From assembly GCF_024508665.1 (NCBI RefSeq), contig NZ_JANINP010000007.1:992001-1056000 (forward strand): a stretch of 64,000 nt of DNA. The letters run 5' to 3'. This document shows positions 53,076-62,287 of this stretch, piece by piece; within the stretch, counting starts at the first letter, position 1; each line of letters starts with the position of its first letter. Under the pieces are notes generated by a model. The model was not told the origin of the DNA. It ran no database searches and saw only the letters and a program-made list of their open reading frames with translations. Source of the stretch: Sphingomonas sp. (lineage in GTDB: Bacteria; Pseudomonadota; Alphaproteobacteria; Sphingomonadales; Sphingomonadaceae). The translations under genes and the position numbers were made by a program.

Positions 53076-53456
53076 GCTTTGGGGCTGATGTTGGCCGCAA
53101 TCACCCCCGCGCTCGCCGAAAAGGCCCCGCTCGCCGACACCCAGCTCAGCGACCCAGCCAAGGAGGCGCAGGCCAAGGCGCTGATGGAGACGATCCGCTG
53201 CGTCGAATGCCAGGGCCAGGCGATCTCCGACAGTAATGCCGACATCGCCGGCAACATGCGCTCGCTGATCCGCGAGCGGATCAAAGCCGGGGAGAGCCCG
53301 GAGCAGGTGCGCGGCTGGCTGATCCAGCGTTACGGCGATTATATCAGTTATGACCCGCCATTGGGCGGCGCGACCTGGCCGCTCTGGGCGGCGCCTTTCG
53401 TGCTGCTCGCGATCGGAATCGTCATCGCGCGCTCGAGCTTCAGGAGGAAGCGCTGA
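53073..53456 (+). CDS. ccmH: Cytochrome c-type biogenesis protein CcmH (CcmL)
   Basis: 127 residues: a short hydrophobic signal (MALGLMLAAITPALA), then the periplasmic thiol domain with RCVECQGQAISDSNADIAGNMR (CxxC, as LRCxxCQ in the family), and a C-terminal helix (about 102-121). It reduces or passes apocytochrome thiols together with CcmG. The start is unclear: a GTG at 52950 overlaps the ccmG stop like all other junctions, but then about 40 residues encoded by the hairpin repeat precede the signal. I used ATG 53073, after the repeat. Next gene overlaps by one base. Confidence 0.88.
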   Translation: MALGLMLAAITPALAEKAPLADTQLSDPAKEAQAKALMETIRCVECQGQAISDSNADIAGNMRSLIRERIKAGESPEQVRGWLIQRYGDYISYDPPLGGATWPLWAAPFVLLAIGIVIARSSFRRKR

Positions 53457-54100
53457 TGGGCTGGATCATGCTCGCGCTGATCGGGCTGATGACGGCGGCG
53501 CTGCTCGCCGTGTTGCGCTTGCCGCGGACGCTGTGGCCGCTGGCCGGGGCCGCCTTGATGCTGGGGGCGGCGGGCTATGCCTGGCAGGGTCAGCCGGATC
53601 TCGCCGCGCAGCCGGTCGCGGCCGACGCGGTCAAGCTGCCGCCGAGCTTCGCGTACAAGAAGCTGCGCGACACCTTCTTCGGCCGTTTCGGTGGCGAATC
53701 GATGTATTTCGGCATTTCGGACGTCGCACTGGCCAATGGCGATCCCGACTTCGCCGCGCGCGCTCTGACCGGCGGGGTCGATTATGCTCCGCAGAACGCG
53801 GCGATGTGGAGCGAACTCGGCAACGTGATCGCGCTGCACGATCGCGGCGTGGTGTCGCCTGCGTCGCTGCTGGCGTATCGCCGCGCGATGATGCTGGCGC
53901 CGCAGAATCCGGGGCCGCCCTTGTTCCTCGGGCTCGCTTACATTCGCGCCGGAGAATTCGCCAAGGCGCGGCCGCTGTGGAAGCACGCGCTGGATCTGAC
54001 CCCCAAGGATGCGAGCTATCGCGACGAGATCGTGCGCCGGCTGGCTTTGCTCGACGCCCTGCTTGCCGAAATCGCCCGCGAACAATCCGCCCCACGCTGA
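53456..54100 (+). CDS. ccmI: CcmI-like TPR protein of the cytochrome c maturation operon
   Basis: 214 residues. Two membrane helices at the start (about 3-20 and 26-45) are followed by a periplasmic domain with TPR-like repeats (for example FLGLAYIRAGEFAKARPLWKHALDLTPKDASYR). CcmI/CycH proteins bind apocytochrome c and present it to the heme lyase. It is shorter than typical CcmI and lacks the long C-terminal part, like the short forms in sphingomonads. Overlap TGATG with ccmH; convergent with ald. Confidence 0.85.
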   Translation: MGWIMLALIGLMTAALLAVLRLPRTLWPLAGAALMLGAAGYAWQGQPDLAAQPVAADAVKLPPSFAYKKLRDTFFGRFGGESMYFGISDVALANGDPDFAARALTGGVDYAPQNAAMWSELGNVIALHDRGVVSPASLLAYRRAMMLAPQNPGPPLFLGLAYIRAGEFAKARPLWKHALDLTPKDASYRDEIVRRLALLDALLAEIAREQSAPR

Positions 54101-54137
54101 ACGCGGGGCGGATCGTCAGAGAGGGCCTTCGGCCTGA

Positions 54138-55244
54138 TCAGGCGCGCCAGGCCTCGAACGGGAGATCGAGCGCTTCGGCCACCGCCTGATGCGTGATCTT
54201 GCCCTTGTAGACGTTGAGACCGTTGGCGAGATGCGCATCGGCCTTCATCGCCGCCTCGGCGCCCAGATTGGCGAGCTTGAGCGCGAAGGGCAGGGTGGCG
54301 TTGTTGAGCGCGAAGGCCGAGGTGCGGGCGACCGCGCCCGGCATGTTGGCGACGCAATAATGGATCACGCCGTCGACCTCGAACACCGGATCTTCGTGCG
54401 TCGTCGCGTGGCTGGTCTCGAAACAGCCGCCCTGATCGATCGCGATGTCGACCAGCACCGATCCGCGCTTCATCGTCTTGACCATCTCGCGCGTGACGAG
54501 CTTGGGCGCGGCCGCACCGGGAACCAGCACCGCGCCGATCACGAGGTGCGCGTTCCTGACCGCCTGCGCGATCGCCGACTTGGACGCATATTGCGTCTTG
54601 ATTTGGCTCGAGAAGAACATGTCGAGCTCGGCCAGGCGATCGTTGTTGATGTCGTAGATGGTGACGTCGGCACGCATGCCGACCGCCATCTGCGCGGCGT
54701 TGACGCCCGAGACGCCGCCGCCGAGGATCGCGACCTTGGCCGGCGCCACGCCGGGCACGCCGCCGAGCAGGACGCCGCGGCCGCCTTGTTCCTTTTCGAG
54801 ATAATGCGCGCCGACCTGGACCGACATGCGGCCGGCGACTTCGGACATCGGTTTCAAAAGGGGCAGACCGCCGCGCGGCGCTGTAACCGTCTCATAGGCG
54901 ATGCAGGTCGCGCCGGACTTCATCAGGCCCTCGGCCTGCGGCTTGTCGGCGGCGAGGTGGAGATAGGTGAACAGCAGGTGGCGCGGCTCGAGCATCGCCA
55001 CTTCCTGGGGCTGCGGCTCCTTGACCTTCACGATCATGTCCGACTCGGCGAACACGGTCTTCGCATCGGGCACGATCCGCGCGCCGGCGTCGATATAGGC
55101 CTGGTCCTCGAAATCGATGCCCATGCCGGCCTTGGTCTCGACGATGACCTCGTGACCGGCGGCGTGCAGTTCGGCGACCGACGATGGGGTCAAACCGACG
55201 CGATATTCGTGATTCTTGATTTCCTTGGGAACACCGACTCGCAT
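54138..55244 (-). CDS. ald: Alanine dehydrogenase
   Basis: 368-residue NAD-dependent enzyme interconverting L-alanine and pyruvate plus ammonia. MRVGVPKEIKNHEYRVGLTP opens the protein (Arg15 binds substrate). Lys75 is in VKVKEP and His96 in LFTYLHLA; both match the catalytic residues of the family. The NAD motif is VAILGGGVSGVNAA (about 170-183). AGGAGA precedes ATG 55244; a longer frame to 55415 is not plausible. It is divergent from an Lrp-type regulator, the usual control of ald by alanine. Confidence 0.96.
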   Translation of the reverse strand: MRVGVPKEIKNHEYRVGLTPSSVAELHAAGHEVIVETKAGMGIDFEDQAYIDAGARIVPDAKTVFAESDMIVKVKEPQPQEVAMLEPRHLLFTYLHLAADKPQAEGLMKSGATCIAYETVTAPRGGLPLLKPMSEVAGRMSVQVGAHYLEKEQGGRGVLLGGVPGVAPAKVAILGGGVSGVNAAQMAVGMRADVTIYDINNDRLAELDMFFSSQIKTQYASKSAIAQAVRNAHLVIGAVLVPGAAAPKLVTREMVKTMKRGSVLVDIAIDQGGCFETSHATTHEDPVFEVDGVIHYCVANMPGAVARTSAFALNNATLPFALKLANLGAEAAMKADAHLANGLNVYKGKITHQAVAEALDLPFEAWRA

Positions 55245-55309
55245 GTGAACTCTCCTGAGGGGTTTGGCTGCAAATAGCGCCGACGAGCCGAGAGAGGTTC
55301 GCAAGTTTT

Positions 55310-55338
55310 TTGACAGGGGCGACCCCTGGCAGGATATG
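55310..55338 (+). promoter_or_regulatory. Sigma-70-type promoter of the Lrp-type regulator
   Basis: TTGACA (55310-55315), 17-bp spacer, GATATG (55333-55338). Transcription would start near 55345, 24 nt before the ATG. Confidence 0.6.
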
Positions 55339-55368
55339 TTTGCGTGATTATATCTCGGTGAGAGAAAA

Positions 55369-55812
55369 ATGCTCGACCATCTCGATCGCAAGATCCTCAA
55401 ACAGCTCGTCGTCAATTCGGACCTGACAAGTGCGGAACTCGGCGAGGCGGTAGGCCTGTCGGGAAGCGCTGCTCACCGCCGTGTCGGCAGCCTGCGCGAT
55501 CGCGGGCTGATCGCGGGTTTTCGCGCGGTGCTGTCGCATGAAGCCCGGGGACATCCCGCGGTGGTCATGGTCAACGTCACGCTCCGCGACCAGCGGCAGG
55601 AGACGATGGCGGCATTCGAGGCAGAGATCAAAGAATGTCCGGAAGTACGCGACTGTTTCCTGATGAGCGGCGAGGCCGATTACATGCTCCATGTCGAGGT
55701 GACGCGCGACGACAGTTTCGAGCGGATCCATCGCGAAACGCTGTCGCGCCTGCCCGGCGTGACGCGGCTGGCGTCGCATTTCGTCATTCGCGAGGTCATC
55801 CGTCGCCCATGA
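55369..55812 (+). CDS. Lrp/AsnC family regulator, probably of ald
   Basis: 147 residues. Helix-turn-helix near the start (LDRKILKQLVVNSDLTSAELGEAVGLSGSAAHRRVGSLRDRGLIAGFRA, about 5-53) and a C-terminal RAM ligand-binding domain (VVMVNVTLRDQRQETMAAFEAEIKECPEVRDCFLMSGEADYMLHVEV). It responds to an amino acid, most likely alanine, since ald is divergent and 125 bp away. GAGAG precedes the ATG. Confidence 0.93.
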   Translation: MLDHLDRKILKQLVVNSDLTSAELGEAVGLSGSAAHRRVGSLRDRGLIAGFRAVLSHEARGHPAVVMVNVTLRDQRQETMAAFEAEIKECPEVRDCFLMSGEADYMLHVEVTRDDSFERIHRETLSRLPGVTRLASHFVIREVIRRP

Positions 55813-55951
55813 GCGGCCGGCTGACCCATAACGAGTTGGCGCATCCAATGCGCCGTTGCGAGCGTTCCTGCGCAATGCTAGGGCGCCGCCACCGTAAACA
55901 GGGGCTTCATACGGTCATCATGACCTTTCGTGCGAACGCGCGGCGCGTGCC

Positions 55952-57889
55952 GTGAGCGCGGCCAATCCTTCCATCGCAGTAACCGACGGGCGCGACGACG
56001 ACGCGCACGCCGGCCACGCGCATGCCCATGGCAATGACGGGCTGATCAAGCTCGCCGTCGGTGCGATCGGCATCGTCTTCGGCGATATCGGCACCAGTCC
56101 GCTCTATGCCTTTCGCGAGACCTTCGCCGGGCATCACAAGCTCAGCCTCGACCACGCGCATATCATGGGCGTCACCAGCCTGATGTTCTGGTCGATGATG
56201 GTGGTGGTGACGATCAAGTACGTCGCGATCATCATGCGCGCCGACAATAAGGGCGAGGGCGGCAGCCTGGCGTTGCTCGCGCTCATTTCCAGCAAGGCGC
56301 AGACCAAGAAATGGACCGCGGGCATCATCCTGCTCGGCGTGTTCGCGACGTCACTTTTCTATGGCGACTCGATGATCACCCCGGCGGTGTCGGTCTTGTC
56401 GGCGGTCGAAGGTCTCGCGGTGGCGCAGCCGGGCATGGCGCATTTCGTCCTGCCGATCGCGATCGCGATCCTGATCTTCCTGTTCGCGATCCAGCAGAGC
56501 GGCACGGCCAAGGTGGGGCTGTTCTTCGGTCCGATCATGCTGTTCTATTTCCTGGCGATCGCGCTGCTCGGCGCGCTCAGCGTCGCCAAATCGCCCGAAG
56601 TGCTGTGGGCATTCTCGCCGACTTATGCCGTCGAATTCTTCCTGCTCGATCCGGTCCGCGCCTTCCTGGCGCTGGGCTCGGTGGTGCTGGCGGTGACCGG
56701 CGCGGAAGCGCTTTATGCCGATATGGGGCATTTCGGGCGCAGGCCGATCGGCATGTCCTGGCTGTGCTTCGTGCTCCCCGCGCTGATCCTCAATTATATG
56801 GGGCAGGCGGCGTTACTGACGCGCGACGGAGCGCCCGCGCTGGAAAGCCCGTTCTATCTGCTGGCGCCGGTGTGGTTGCAGTTGCCGCTCGTCATCCTGG
56901 CGACCGCGGCCGCGGTGATCGCGTCGCAGGCGGTGATCTCGGGTGCCTTTTCGGTGACGCAGCAGGCGATCCAGCTCGGCTTCGTGCCCCGCCTCCGGAT
57001 CGAGCATACCAGCGCCGCGACCGCCGGCCAGATCTATATCCCGCTGATCAACTGGCTGCTGATGTCGATGGTCATCATCCTGGTGCTGTTCTTCCGCACC
57101 TCGTCCAACTTGACCAGCGCCTATGGTATCGCGGTCACCGGCGCGATGACGATCGATACCTGCCTGTTGGGGGTCGTACTGTTCCGCCTGTGGCATTGGC
57201 CGAAATGGGCGGCGATCCCGCTGCTCGGCCTCTTCTTCCTGGTCGACGGCGCCTATCTGACCGCCAATCTGACCAAGATTCCGGATGGCGGCTGGTTCCC
57301 GCTCCTGGTCGGGCTGATCGTCTTCACCATTCTGACGACCTGGGCCAAGGGGCGGCATCTGATGATGGCGCGGTTGCGTGAGGCGGCGATGCCGATCAAG
57401 GTGTTCATCTCGTCGGCCGCGACGTCGGCGACCCGGGTGCCCGGGACAGCGGTGTTCATGACCTCGACCGCCGACGGCGTGCCGCATGCGCTGCTCCACA
57501 ACCTCAAGCACAACAAGGTACTGCACGAGCGTATCGTCCTGCTGACGGTCAAGATCGCCGACGTGCCGTTCGTGCGACAGGCCGAGCGGGTCAAGCTCGA
57601 TCATCTCGGCCACGGCTTCCATCGGCTGGTGTTGCGTTACGGCTTCATGGAAGAGCCCGACGTGCCCGCGGCGCTGGCGCTGGTCACTGGATGCGGCGAC
57701 AAGTTCAAGATGATGGACACCAGCTTCTTCCTCGCACGCCAGACACTGTTGCCGTCGAGCAAGCCGGGCATGGCGATCTGGCGCGAGAAACTGTTCGCCT
57801 GGATGCTCCGCAACGCCGAAAGCGCGATGGAATTCTTCCGACTGCCCACCAACCGGGTGGTCGAGGTGGGAAGCCAGGTCGAGATCTGA
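55952..57889 (+). CDS. kup: Kup/Trk-family low-affinity potassium uptake transporter
   Basis: 645-residue inner-membrane protein with about 12 helices and a cytosolic C-terminal domain. Motif GIVFGDIGTSPLYAFRETF (about 46-64) marks the family, followed by SLMFWSMMVVVTIKYVAIIMRADNKGEGGSLAL. It takes up K+ with protons. The N-terminus has a His/Asp-rich stretch (DDDAHAGHAHAHGNDG) before the first helix. GTG start without a clear ribosome site, so the N-terminus is uncertain. Single gene, followed by a hairpin pair. Confidence 0.94.
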   Translation: MSAANPSIAVTDGRDDDAHAGHAHAHGNDGLIKLAVGAIGIVFGDIGTSPLYAFRETFAGHHKLSLDHAHIMGVTSLMFWSMMVVVTIKYVAIIMRADNKGEGGSLALLALISSKAQTKKWTAGIILLGVFATSLFYGDSMITPAVSVLSAVEGLAVAQPGMAHFVLPIAIAILIFLFAIQQSGTAKVGLFFGPIMLFYFLAIALLGALSVAKSPEVLWAFSPTYAVEFFLLDPVRAFLALGSVVLAVTGAEALYADMGHFGRRPIGMSWLCFVLPALILNYMGQAALLTRDGAPALESPFYLLAPVWLQLPLVILATAAAVIASQAVISGAFSVTQQAIQLGFVPRLRIEHTSAATAGQIYIPLINWLLMSMVIILVLFFRTSSNLTSAYGIAVTGAMTIDTCLLGVVLFRLWHWPKWAAIPLLGLFFLVDGAYLTANLTKIPDGGWFPLLVGLIVFTILTTWAKGRHLMMARLREAAMPIKVFISSAATSATRVPGTAVFMTSTADGVPHALLHNLKHNKVLHERIVLLTVKIADVPFVRQAERVKLDHLGHGFHRLVLRYGFMEEPDVPAALALVTGCGDKFKMMDTSFFLARQTLLPSSKPGMAIWREKLFAWMLRNAESAMEFFRLPTNRVVEVGSQVEI

Positions 57890-57908
57890 GACTTCCGGCT
57901 ACATATAG

Positions 57909-57999
57909 CCGTCACCCCCGCGAAAGCGGGGGGCCATCTCCCGAGGTTGCGCGGCGGATGAGGGCAGGAGATGGGTTCCCGCTTTCGCGGGAATGACGG
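57909..57999. repeat. REP-like hairpin pair (BIME) after kup
   Basis: CCGTCACCCCCGCGAAAGCG and inverted partner CGCTTTCGCGGGAATGACGG. It ends just before the ribosome site of the following gene. Confidence 0.85.
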
Positions 58000-58008
58000 A
58001 GGGAAAAA

Positions 58009-58515
58009 TTGGACCCGCCAGCGCCGATAATTGTGACGGCTGTGTTGGGACGCGAGGATCAAGCGTGGCTCGATGCCGAGCGCCAAGCGCATTTCCCGCC
58101 GGAGCGCAATTTCCTCGCCGCGCATCTGACGATGTTCCACCATTTGCCGCCGTCGCTGGCGGATGAAGTGCGTCAGCGGCTTGGCGATCTCGCGCGGGAA
58201 GGGGCGCCGGCCGCGCGGATCGCGGGACCGATGTCGCTCGGCCGTGGGGTGGCTTATCGTATCGACTCCCCGGAATTGGAGGACCGCCGCGCCTGGCTCG
58301 CCGATTGCTGGGCCGATGTGCTGACGCCGCAGGATCGCGCGCCGTGGCGCCCGCACGTCACGATCCAGAACAAGGTCGAGCCGTTGGAAGCGAAGACATT
58401 ACTCGATCGGCTCAGGCGCGACTTCCAGGCGCGACCCCTGGCGATCGCGGGTTTCGCCAGCTGGTATTACCGCGGCGGACCCTGGGAGACGCTTTCGCGC
58501 CACATGGTCGCTTGA
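58009..58515 (+). CDS. 2H phosphoesterase (2'-5' RNA ligase family)
   Basis: 168 residues. Two His-x-Thr motifs form the active site of the 2H superfamily: AAHLTMFHHLP (about 37-47) and RPHVTIQNKV (about 120-129). Members cleave cyclic phosphodiesters or ligate RNA ends; which one acts here is not predictable. TTG start with GGAGGG just upstream; this purine run follows directly on the hairpin repeat. It lies between kup and tRNA-Met. Confidence 0.85.
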   Translation: MDPPAPIIVTAVLGREDQAWLDAERQAHFPPERNFLAAHLTMFHHLPPSLADEVRQRLGDLAREGAPAARIAGPMSLGRGVAYRIDSPELEDRRAWLADCWADVLTPQDRAPWRPHVTIQNKVEPLEAKTLLDRLRRDFQARPLAIAGFASWYYRGGPWETLSRHMVA

Positions 58516-58570
58516 CCGCGTCGGGAGCGCTACTTATAGGCCGCCGCTCGCGGCAACGCGGGCCTTTCGG

Positions 58571-58647
58571 GGCGGAGTAGCTCAGCTGGTTAGAGCACGG
58601 GAATCATAATCCTGGGGTCGGGGGTTCAAGTCCCTCCTCCGCTACCA
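58571..58647 (+). tRNA. tRNA-Met (CAT), elongator type
   Basis: Acceptor GGCGGAG (58571-58577) pairs with CTCCGCT (G1-U72). Anticodon arm CGGGA-ATCATAA-TCCTG gives CAT. The G1-U72 acceptor and the sequence overall fit elongator tRNA-Met, not initiator or Ile-CAT. CCA at 58645-58647. A GGGACG/CGTCCC hairpin follows at 58649-58671. Confidence 0.95.
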
Positions 58648-58671
58648 AGGGACGGTCTGATCGGACGTCCC

Positions 58672-59165
58672 ACGACGAGATTTGGCGGCGGCACCGCCCC
58701 TGTCGATGCTCTTACCTTCCGCTCCCGCGCCTTCTGCCTCAACGGGGCTGCACTGCCCTACTGGGGGCGCCTTTCTCGAATTCGGATGCCTTGGCATCGG
58801 CGGCGAGCTTCGCCCCGTCGCGAGAGCCGGCCGCGACACGCCGCCACGGCTGCGCGCATTCAATCGACCGCGAGCCTCGGTACCGTGCCGTCAGGGTGGT
58901 CCCGATGCAATCACTTGCGACCGAAACACCTCAAGGCGAAAAAAGTTTACTGAATCCCACAGTATGGGACATAGACGCAATATTTGGTCTTTACAGCCTG
59001 TACCAATCTGTCTGACAATCGGATTGCGCGTGATGGCGCATGGGAGGTGATGCGAACCTCGCAGTGTTTTCGCTCTGGAGGGGCGGCTCGGCTGTCGACG
59101 GCGCATCCGAAAATGAAAAGAGAGGCGGCTCACCGAAGCTGCCCTCATCGGGAGAGGGTATGGGG
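58672..59165. other. Gap without a supported gene, upstream of the TonB receptor
   Basis: About 490 bp. The first part, on the minus strand, is open from 58927 to 58739 without a usable start (it ends GAPSRAVQPR). From 58930 the sequence becomes AT-richer and is probably the regulatory leader of the receptor gene. It contains a TCCCA-CAGTA-TGGGA inverted repeat. I see no gene I can defend. Confidence 0.5.
58955..58969. promoter_or_regulatory. Inverted repeat TCCCA-N5-TGGGA, possible IclR site
   Basis: The 5-bp arms TCCCA (58955-58959) and TGGGA (58965-58969) lie in an AT-rich segment about 200 bp before the receptor gene. The IclR gene at the end of the same locus is a candidate binder; inference only. 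Confidence 0.4.
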
Positions 59166-62100
59166 ATGACTCTGAAGAGCATTGGCCAGAGCCGCGCGCA
59201 CATTCTGCGGCCGTCGCTATTGGCGCTGGCGACGGCGTCGATGGGCTTTTCCGGTTCCGCTTATGCGCAAGCGACGCCGCCAGCGGGTTCCGCCGAACCG
59301 GAAAAGGCGGCGTCCGGCGACCAGGACACAAGCGCCGCGAACGATATCGTCGTGACCAGCTACCGTGCCTCGCTCGAAAGCGCGATCGACAGCAAGCGCA
59401 GTTCGGTCAATATCGTCGATGTCATCAAGGCCGACGACATGGCCAGCTTTCCCGACGCCAATCTGGCGGAGTCGATCCAGCGTATTCCCGGTGTATCGAT
59501 CACGCGAGACGGCGGCGAAGGACGCAACGTGACTGTTCGCGGGCTTGGCGGCGATTTCGTCCGTACCTTGCTCAACGGGATCGAGGCCTATTCGGCGACT
59601 ACCGGATCGACCTTGGGCCAGGTCGCCGGCATCAACCGGACGCGCGGCTTCGATTTCTCCACCTTCGCGTCCGAATTGTTCAGCGGCGTCACCGTCAGCA
59701 AATCGCAATCGGCGGAAATGGACGAGGGATCGCTGGCGGCGACGATCGATCTCCAAACCGCGCACCCCTTCGACAAAAAGGGCTTTCGTTTCGCGGTCTC
59801 GGGGCAGGGGGCCTATTACGACAACAACAAGACCTTCGCTCCGCGCGTTGCCGGATTGATCAGCGACACGTTCGGCGATTTCGGCGCGCTGGTGTCGGTC
59901 GCCTACAGCACGCGGAAAGCGCAGGAAGACGGCTATAGCGATACGTCGCAATCGGACTATTCGGACGCGCTCAACGGCTTTTGCGGGCGCGCGACCGACG
60001 ACCCCAACCAGCCCGGAAGCCAAGTGGTGAATACGCCGATCCCGTATGTGAACCCGCTTTCCGGAACGGGCAATCGGCCGGCCAACCAGTGCTTCTCCGG
60101 CCTGCCGTCGAACGACGAAGCCTATTCCAAGGTCAACCAGCCGAACGTCTTCCTGCCGCGAAATCCGGGGCTGGGGCGGTTCACGCTGGACCAGAAGCGG
60201 CTCGGCATCACGGTCGCGCTGCAATACAAACCGTCCGAGAAAACGCAGATCACGCTGGACGGCGTCTATTCGCAATTCGACCAGAATCGCAAGGACTTCG
60301 CCTTGTCGCTGGCGTCCAACAACCGCAACGTCAACGGCGCGACCGCGGCATTCCCGTTATTCGCGGGACGGGTCGATACGCAGCTGCTCGACGTCAATGT
60401 CGATCCGACCGGGCAGGTCGATTACATGAAGCTCAACAACGTCGACATCAAGCAGATCCAGGAGGTCAGCAAGACCCGCACCAAGACATATGAATTCGGA
60501 CTGACGCTGAAGGAGCAGCTGTCCGACGATCTGACGTTCGATGCGAAGATCGGTGCCGCCGGATCGGACTTCAATCAGCCTTACGACGTCTTCATTTCCT
60601 ATGATGGCTTCAACAAGAACGGCTATATCTATGACGCGCGCAACGACAGCCGGCGCCCGCTGATCAACTATGGCTATGACGTCAACAACGTCGCGAACGT
60701 CACGTTCACCAATGCCGGGACGGGGCTGACGCCGGACATCCGGCTGGTGAATGCGCGCGTGAAGAACAATCTGTTCACCGCCGCCGCCAACTTCACCTAT
60801 CGTGCGAACAGCGCTTTGTCGTTCAAGGCAGGCGCCCAATATAAGCGCTTCAACTTCAATGCGCGTCAGAATCAACGGCCGGCGGCCAGCGGCAACAACA
60901 CACCAGATCTGACGAAGTTCGGCTTTGCGCAATTCGCCGCGGACTTCCCGAACCTGTCGGCGCTCAGCACCAGCGTGACCGGATTCGGCCAGGGGCTCGG
61001 ACTGCCGTCGGGCTCGGTCACCAGCTGGGTGGTGCCCGACGTGAACGCCTTCATCAGCAAGCTCGATCTGCTGTGCAATTGCGTCAACAAATATGGCGAT
61101 TTCACCGTCAACAGTTCCGCCGCGCTGGCCCAGAACCGGGACGTACGCGAGGAAGACAAGGCGCTTTACGGCCAGGTCAATTTCGACTTCGACGTCCTGG
61201 GCGGCCGCTCGCTACGAGGCAATATGGGCCTGCGGTATGTTCGCACCGATGTCGTGTCGGCCGGCTTCACGGGCGCTACGCGGGTCAGCGTGCCCAACGG
61301 CTATGACGACTTCCTGCCCTCGGCGAACGTTTCGCTGGATATCACCGATCGTCTGATCTTGCGTGCCGCGGCAGCCAAGGTCATGGCGCGGCCTGGCTTG
61401 GGCAATCTCAATCCGGGCGGATCGATCAATACGACCTTCGGCGCGCAGGTCGCGACGATCGGCAACCCGTTGCTCCAACCGTATCGCGCGAAGAATTACG
61501 ATCTGAGCCTGGAATATTATCCGCAAAAGGGCGCGTTCTACGGCATCGCCTTGTTCTACAAGGACGTCGGCAGCACGATCCAGACGCTGGCTTCGCTCGA
61601 GCCCTATGGGAACACCGGGCTGCCGCTCAACCTATTGCCCGCGGGGCAAGATGCGACGACGATCTACACCGTCACGCGGTCGCGCAACACGGCTGGCGGC
61701 TATATCGAAGGCGTCGAGGTCAATCTTCAGCAGCCCTTCACCTTCCTGCCCGGATTCCTTGGGCATTTCGGGGCAGCGGTGAACTACACCTATGTGAAGT
61801 CGTCCGTGCTCTACTTCCTGTCGACAGCCGCCAATGCCGCGGCAACGCACGATCAGTTCGTCAACGTGTCGCCGCACTCCGTCAACGCGACGCTGTTCTA
61901 CGATGACGGACGGTTCTCGACCCATGTCTCCGCGGCCTATCGGAGCGCCTATCTGATCGGCCTGCCGTTCAAGCCCGGCGTGGCGGATGGCTATTACAGC
62001 TACGGCACCCTCAACGTCGACGCTTCGATGTCGTTCGCGGTGACCAAAAGGTTCAAGATCACGGGCGATTTCCTGAATCTCACCGATCAGAAAGGCGACC

Positions 62101-62186
62101 AATATAGCGGCAAGGATCGCAAGGCGCAGCGCGTCTTCAGCACGACCGGGCGCTCCATCTTTCTTGGAGCGGCCTATAGTTTCTGA
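59166..62186 (+). CDS. TonB-dependent receptor, probably for oligogalacturonides
   Basis: 1006 residues. Signal peptide MTLKSIGQSRAHILRPSLLALATASMGFSGSAYA, then TonB box and plug: NDIVVTSYRASLESAIDSKRSSVNIVDVIKADDMASFPDANLAESIQRIPGVSITRDGGEGRNVTVRGLGGDFVRTLLNG. This VTSYRxSLxxAIxxKR form is the subfamily linked to carbohydrate import in Xanthomonads, Caulobacter and sphingomonads. The barrel ends in RSIFLGAAYSF. Alternative ATG at 59160; I prefer 59166 (GAGAGGG eight bases upstream). It is directly followed by an oligogalacturonate lyase gene and then an IclR regulator, so pectin fragments are the likely ligand (inference). Confidence 0.93.
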   Translation: MTLKSIGQSRAHILRPSLLALATASMGFSGSAYAQATPPAGSAEPEKAASGDQDTSAANDIVVTSYRASLESAIDSKRSSVNIVDVIKADDMASFPDANLAESIQRIPGVSITRDGGEGRNVTVRGLGGDFVRTLLNGIEAYSATTGSTLGQVAGINRTRGFDFSTFASELFSGVTVSKSQSAEMDEGSLAATIDLQTAHPFDKKGFRFAVSGQGAYYDNNKTFAPRVAGLISDTFGDFGALVSVAYSTRKAQEDGYSDTSQSDYSDALNGFCGRATDDPNQPGSQVVNTPIPYVNPLSGTGNRPANQCFSGLPSNDEAYSKVNQPNVFLPRNPGLGRFTLDQKRLGITVALQYKPSEKTQITLDGVYSQFDQNRKDFALSLASNNRNVNGATAAFPLFAGRVDTQLLDVNVDPTGQVDYMKLNNVDIKQIQEVSKTRTKTYEFGLTLKEQLSDDLTFDAKIGAAGSDFNQPYDVFISYDGFNKNGYIYDARNDSRRPLINYGYDVNNVANVTFTNAGTGLTPDIRLVNARVKNNLFTAAANFTYRANSALSFKAGAQYKRFNFNARQNQRPAASGNNTPDLTKFGFAQFAADFPNLSALSTSVTGFGQGLGLPSGSVTSWVVPDVNAFISKLDLLCNCVNKYGDFTVNSSAALAQNRDVREEDKALYGQVNFDFDVLGGRSLRGNMGLRYVRTDVVSAGFTGATRVSVPNGYDDFLPSANVSLDITDRLILRAAAAKVMARPGLGNLNPGGSINTTFGAQVATIGNPLLQPYRAKNYDLSLEYYPQKGAFYGIALFYKDVGSTIQTLASLEPYGNTGLPLNLLPAGQDATTIYTVTRSRNTAGGYIEGVEVNLQQPFTFLPGFLGHFGAAVNYTYVKSSVLYFLSTAANAAATHDQFVNVSPHSVNATLFYDDGRFSTHVSAAYRSAYLIGLPFKPGVADGYYSYGTLNVDASMSFAVTKRFKITGDFLNLTDQKGDQYSGKDRKAQRVFSTTGRSIFLGAAYSF

Positions 62187-62244
62187 CCGGGCCGTGCGGG
62201 TCCTGCCACCGCGCGGGCACAGTCCGAAAACGACGGAGAGCTAG

Positions 62245-62268
62245 CGGCCGCGCGGCAGGGCGCGGCCG
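62245..62268. other. GC hairpin between receptor and lyase genes
   Basis: CGGCCGCGC-GGCAGG-GCGCGGCCG, perfect 9-bp stem with a 6-nt loop, without a T-run. It could set relative mRNA levels of the two genes by processing or partial termination. Confidence 0.55.
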
Positions 62269-62287
62269 TATTGCAGAGGTGGAAGAC

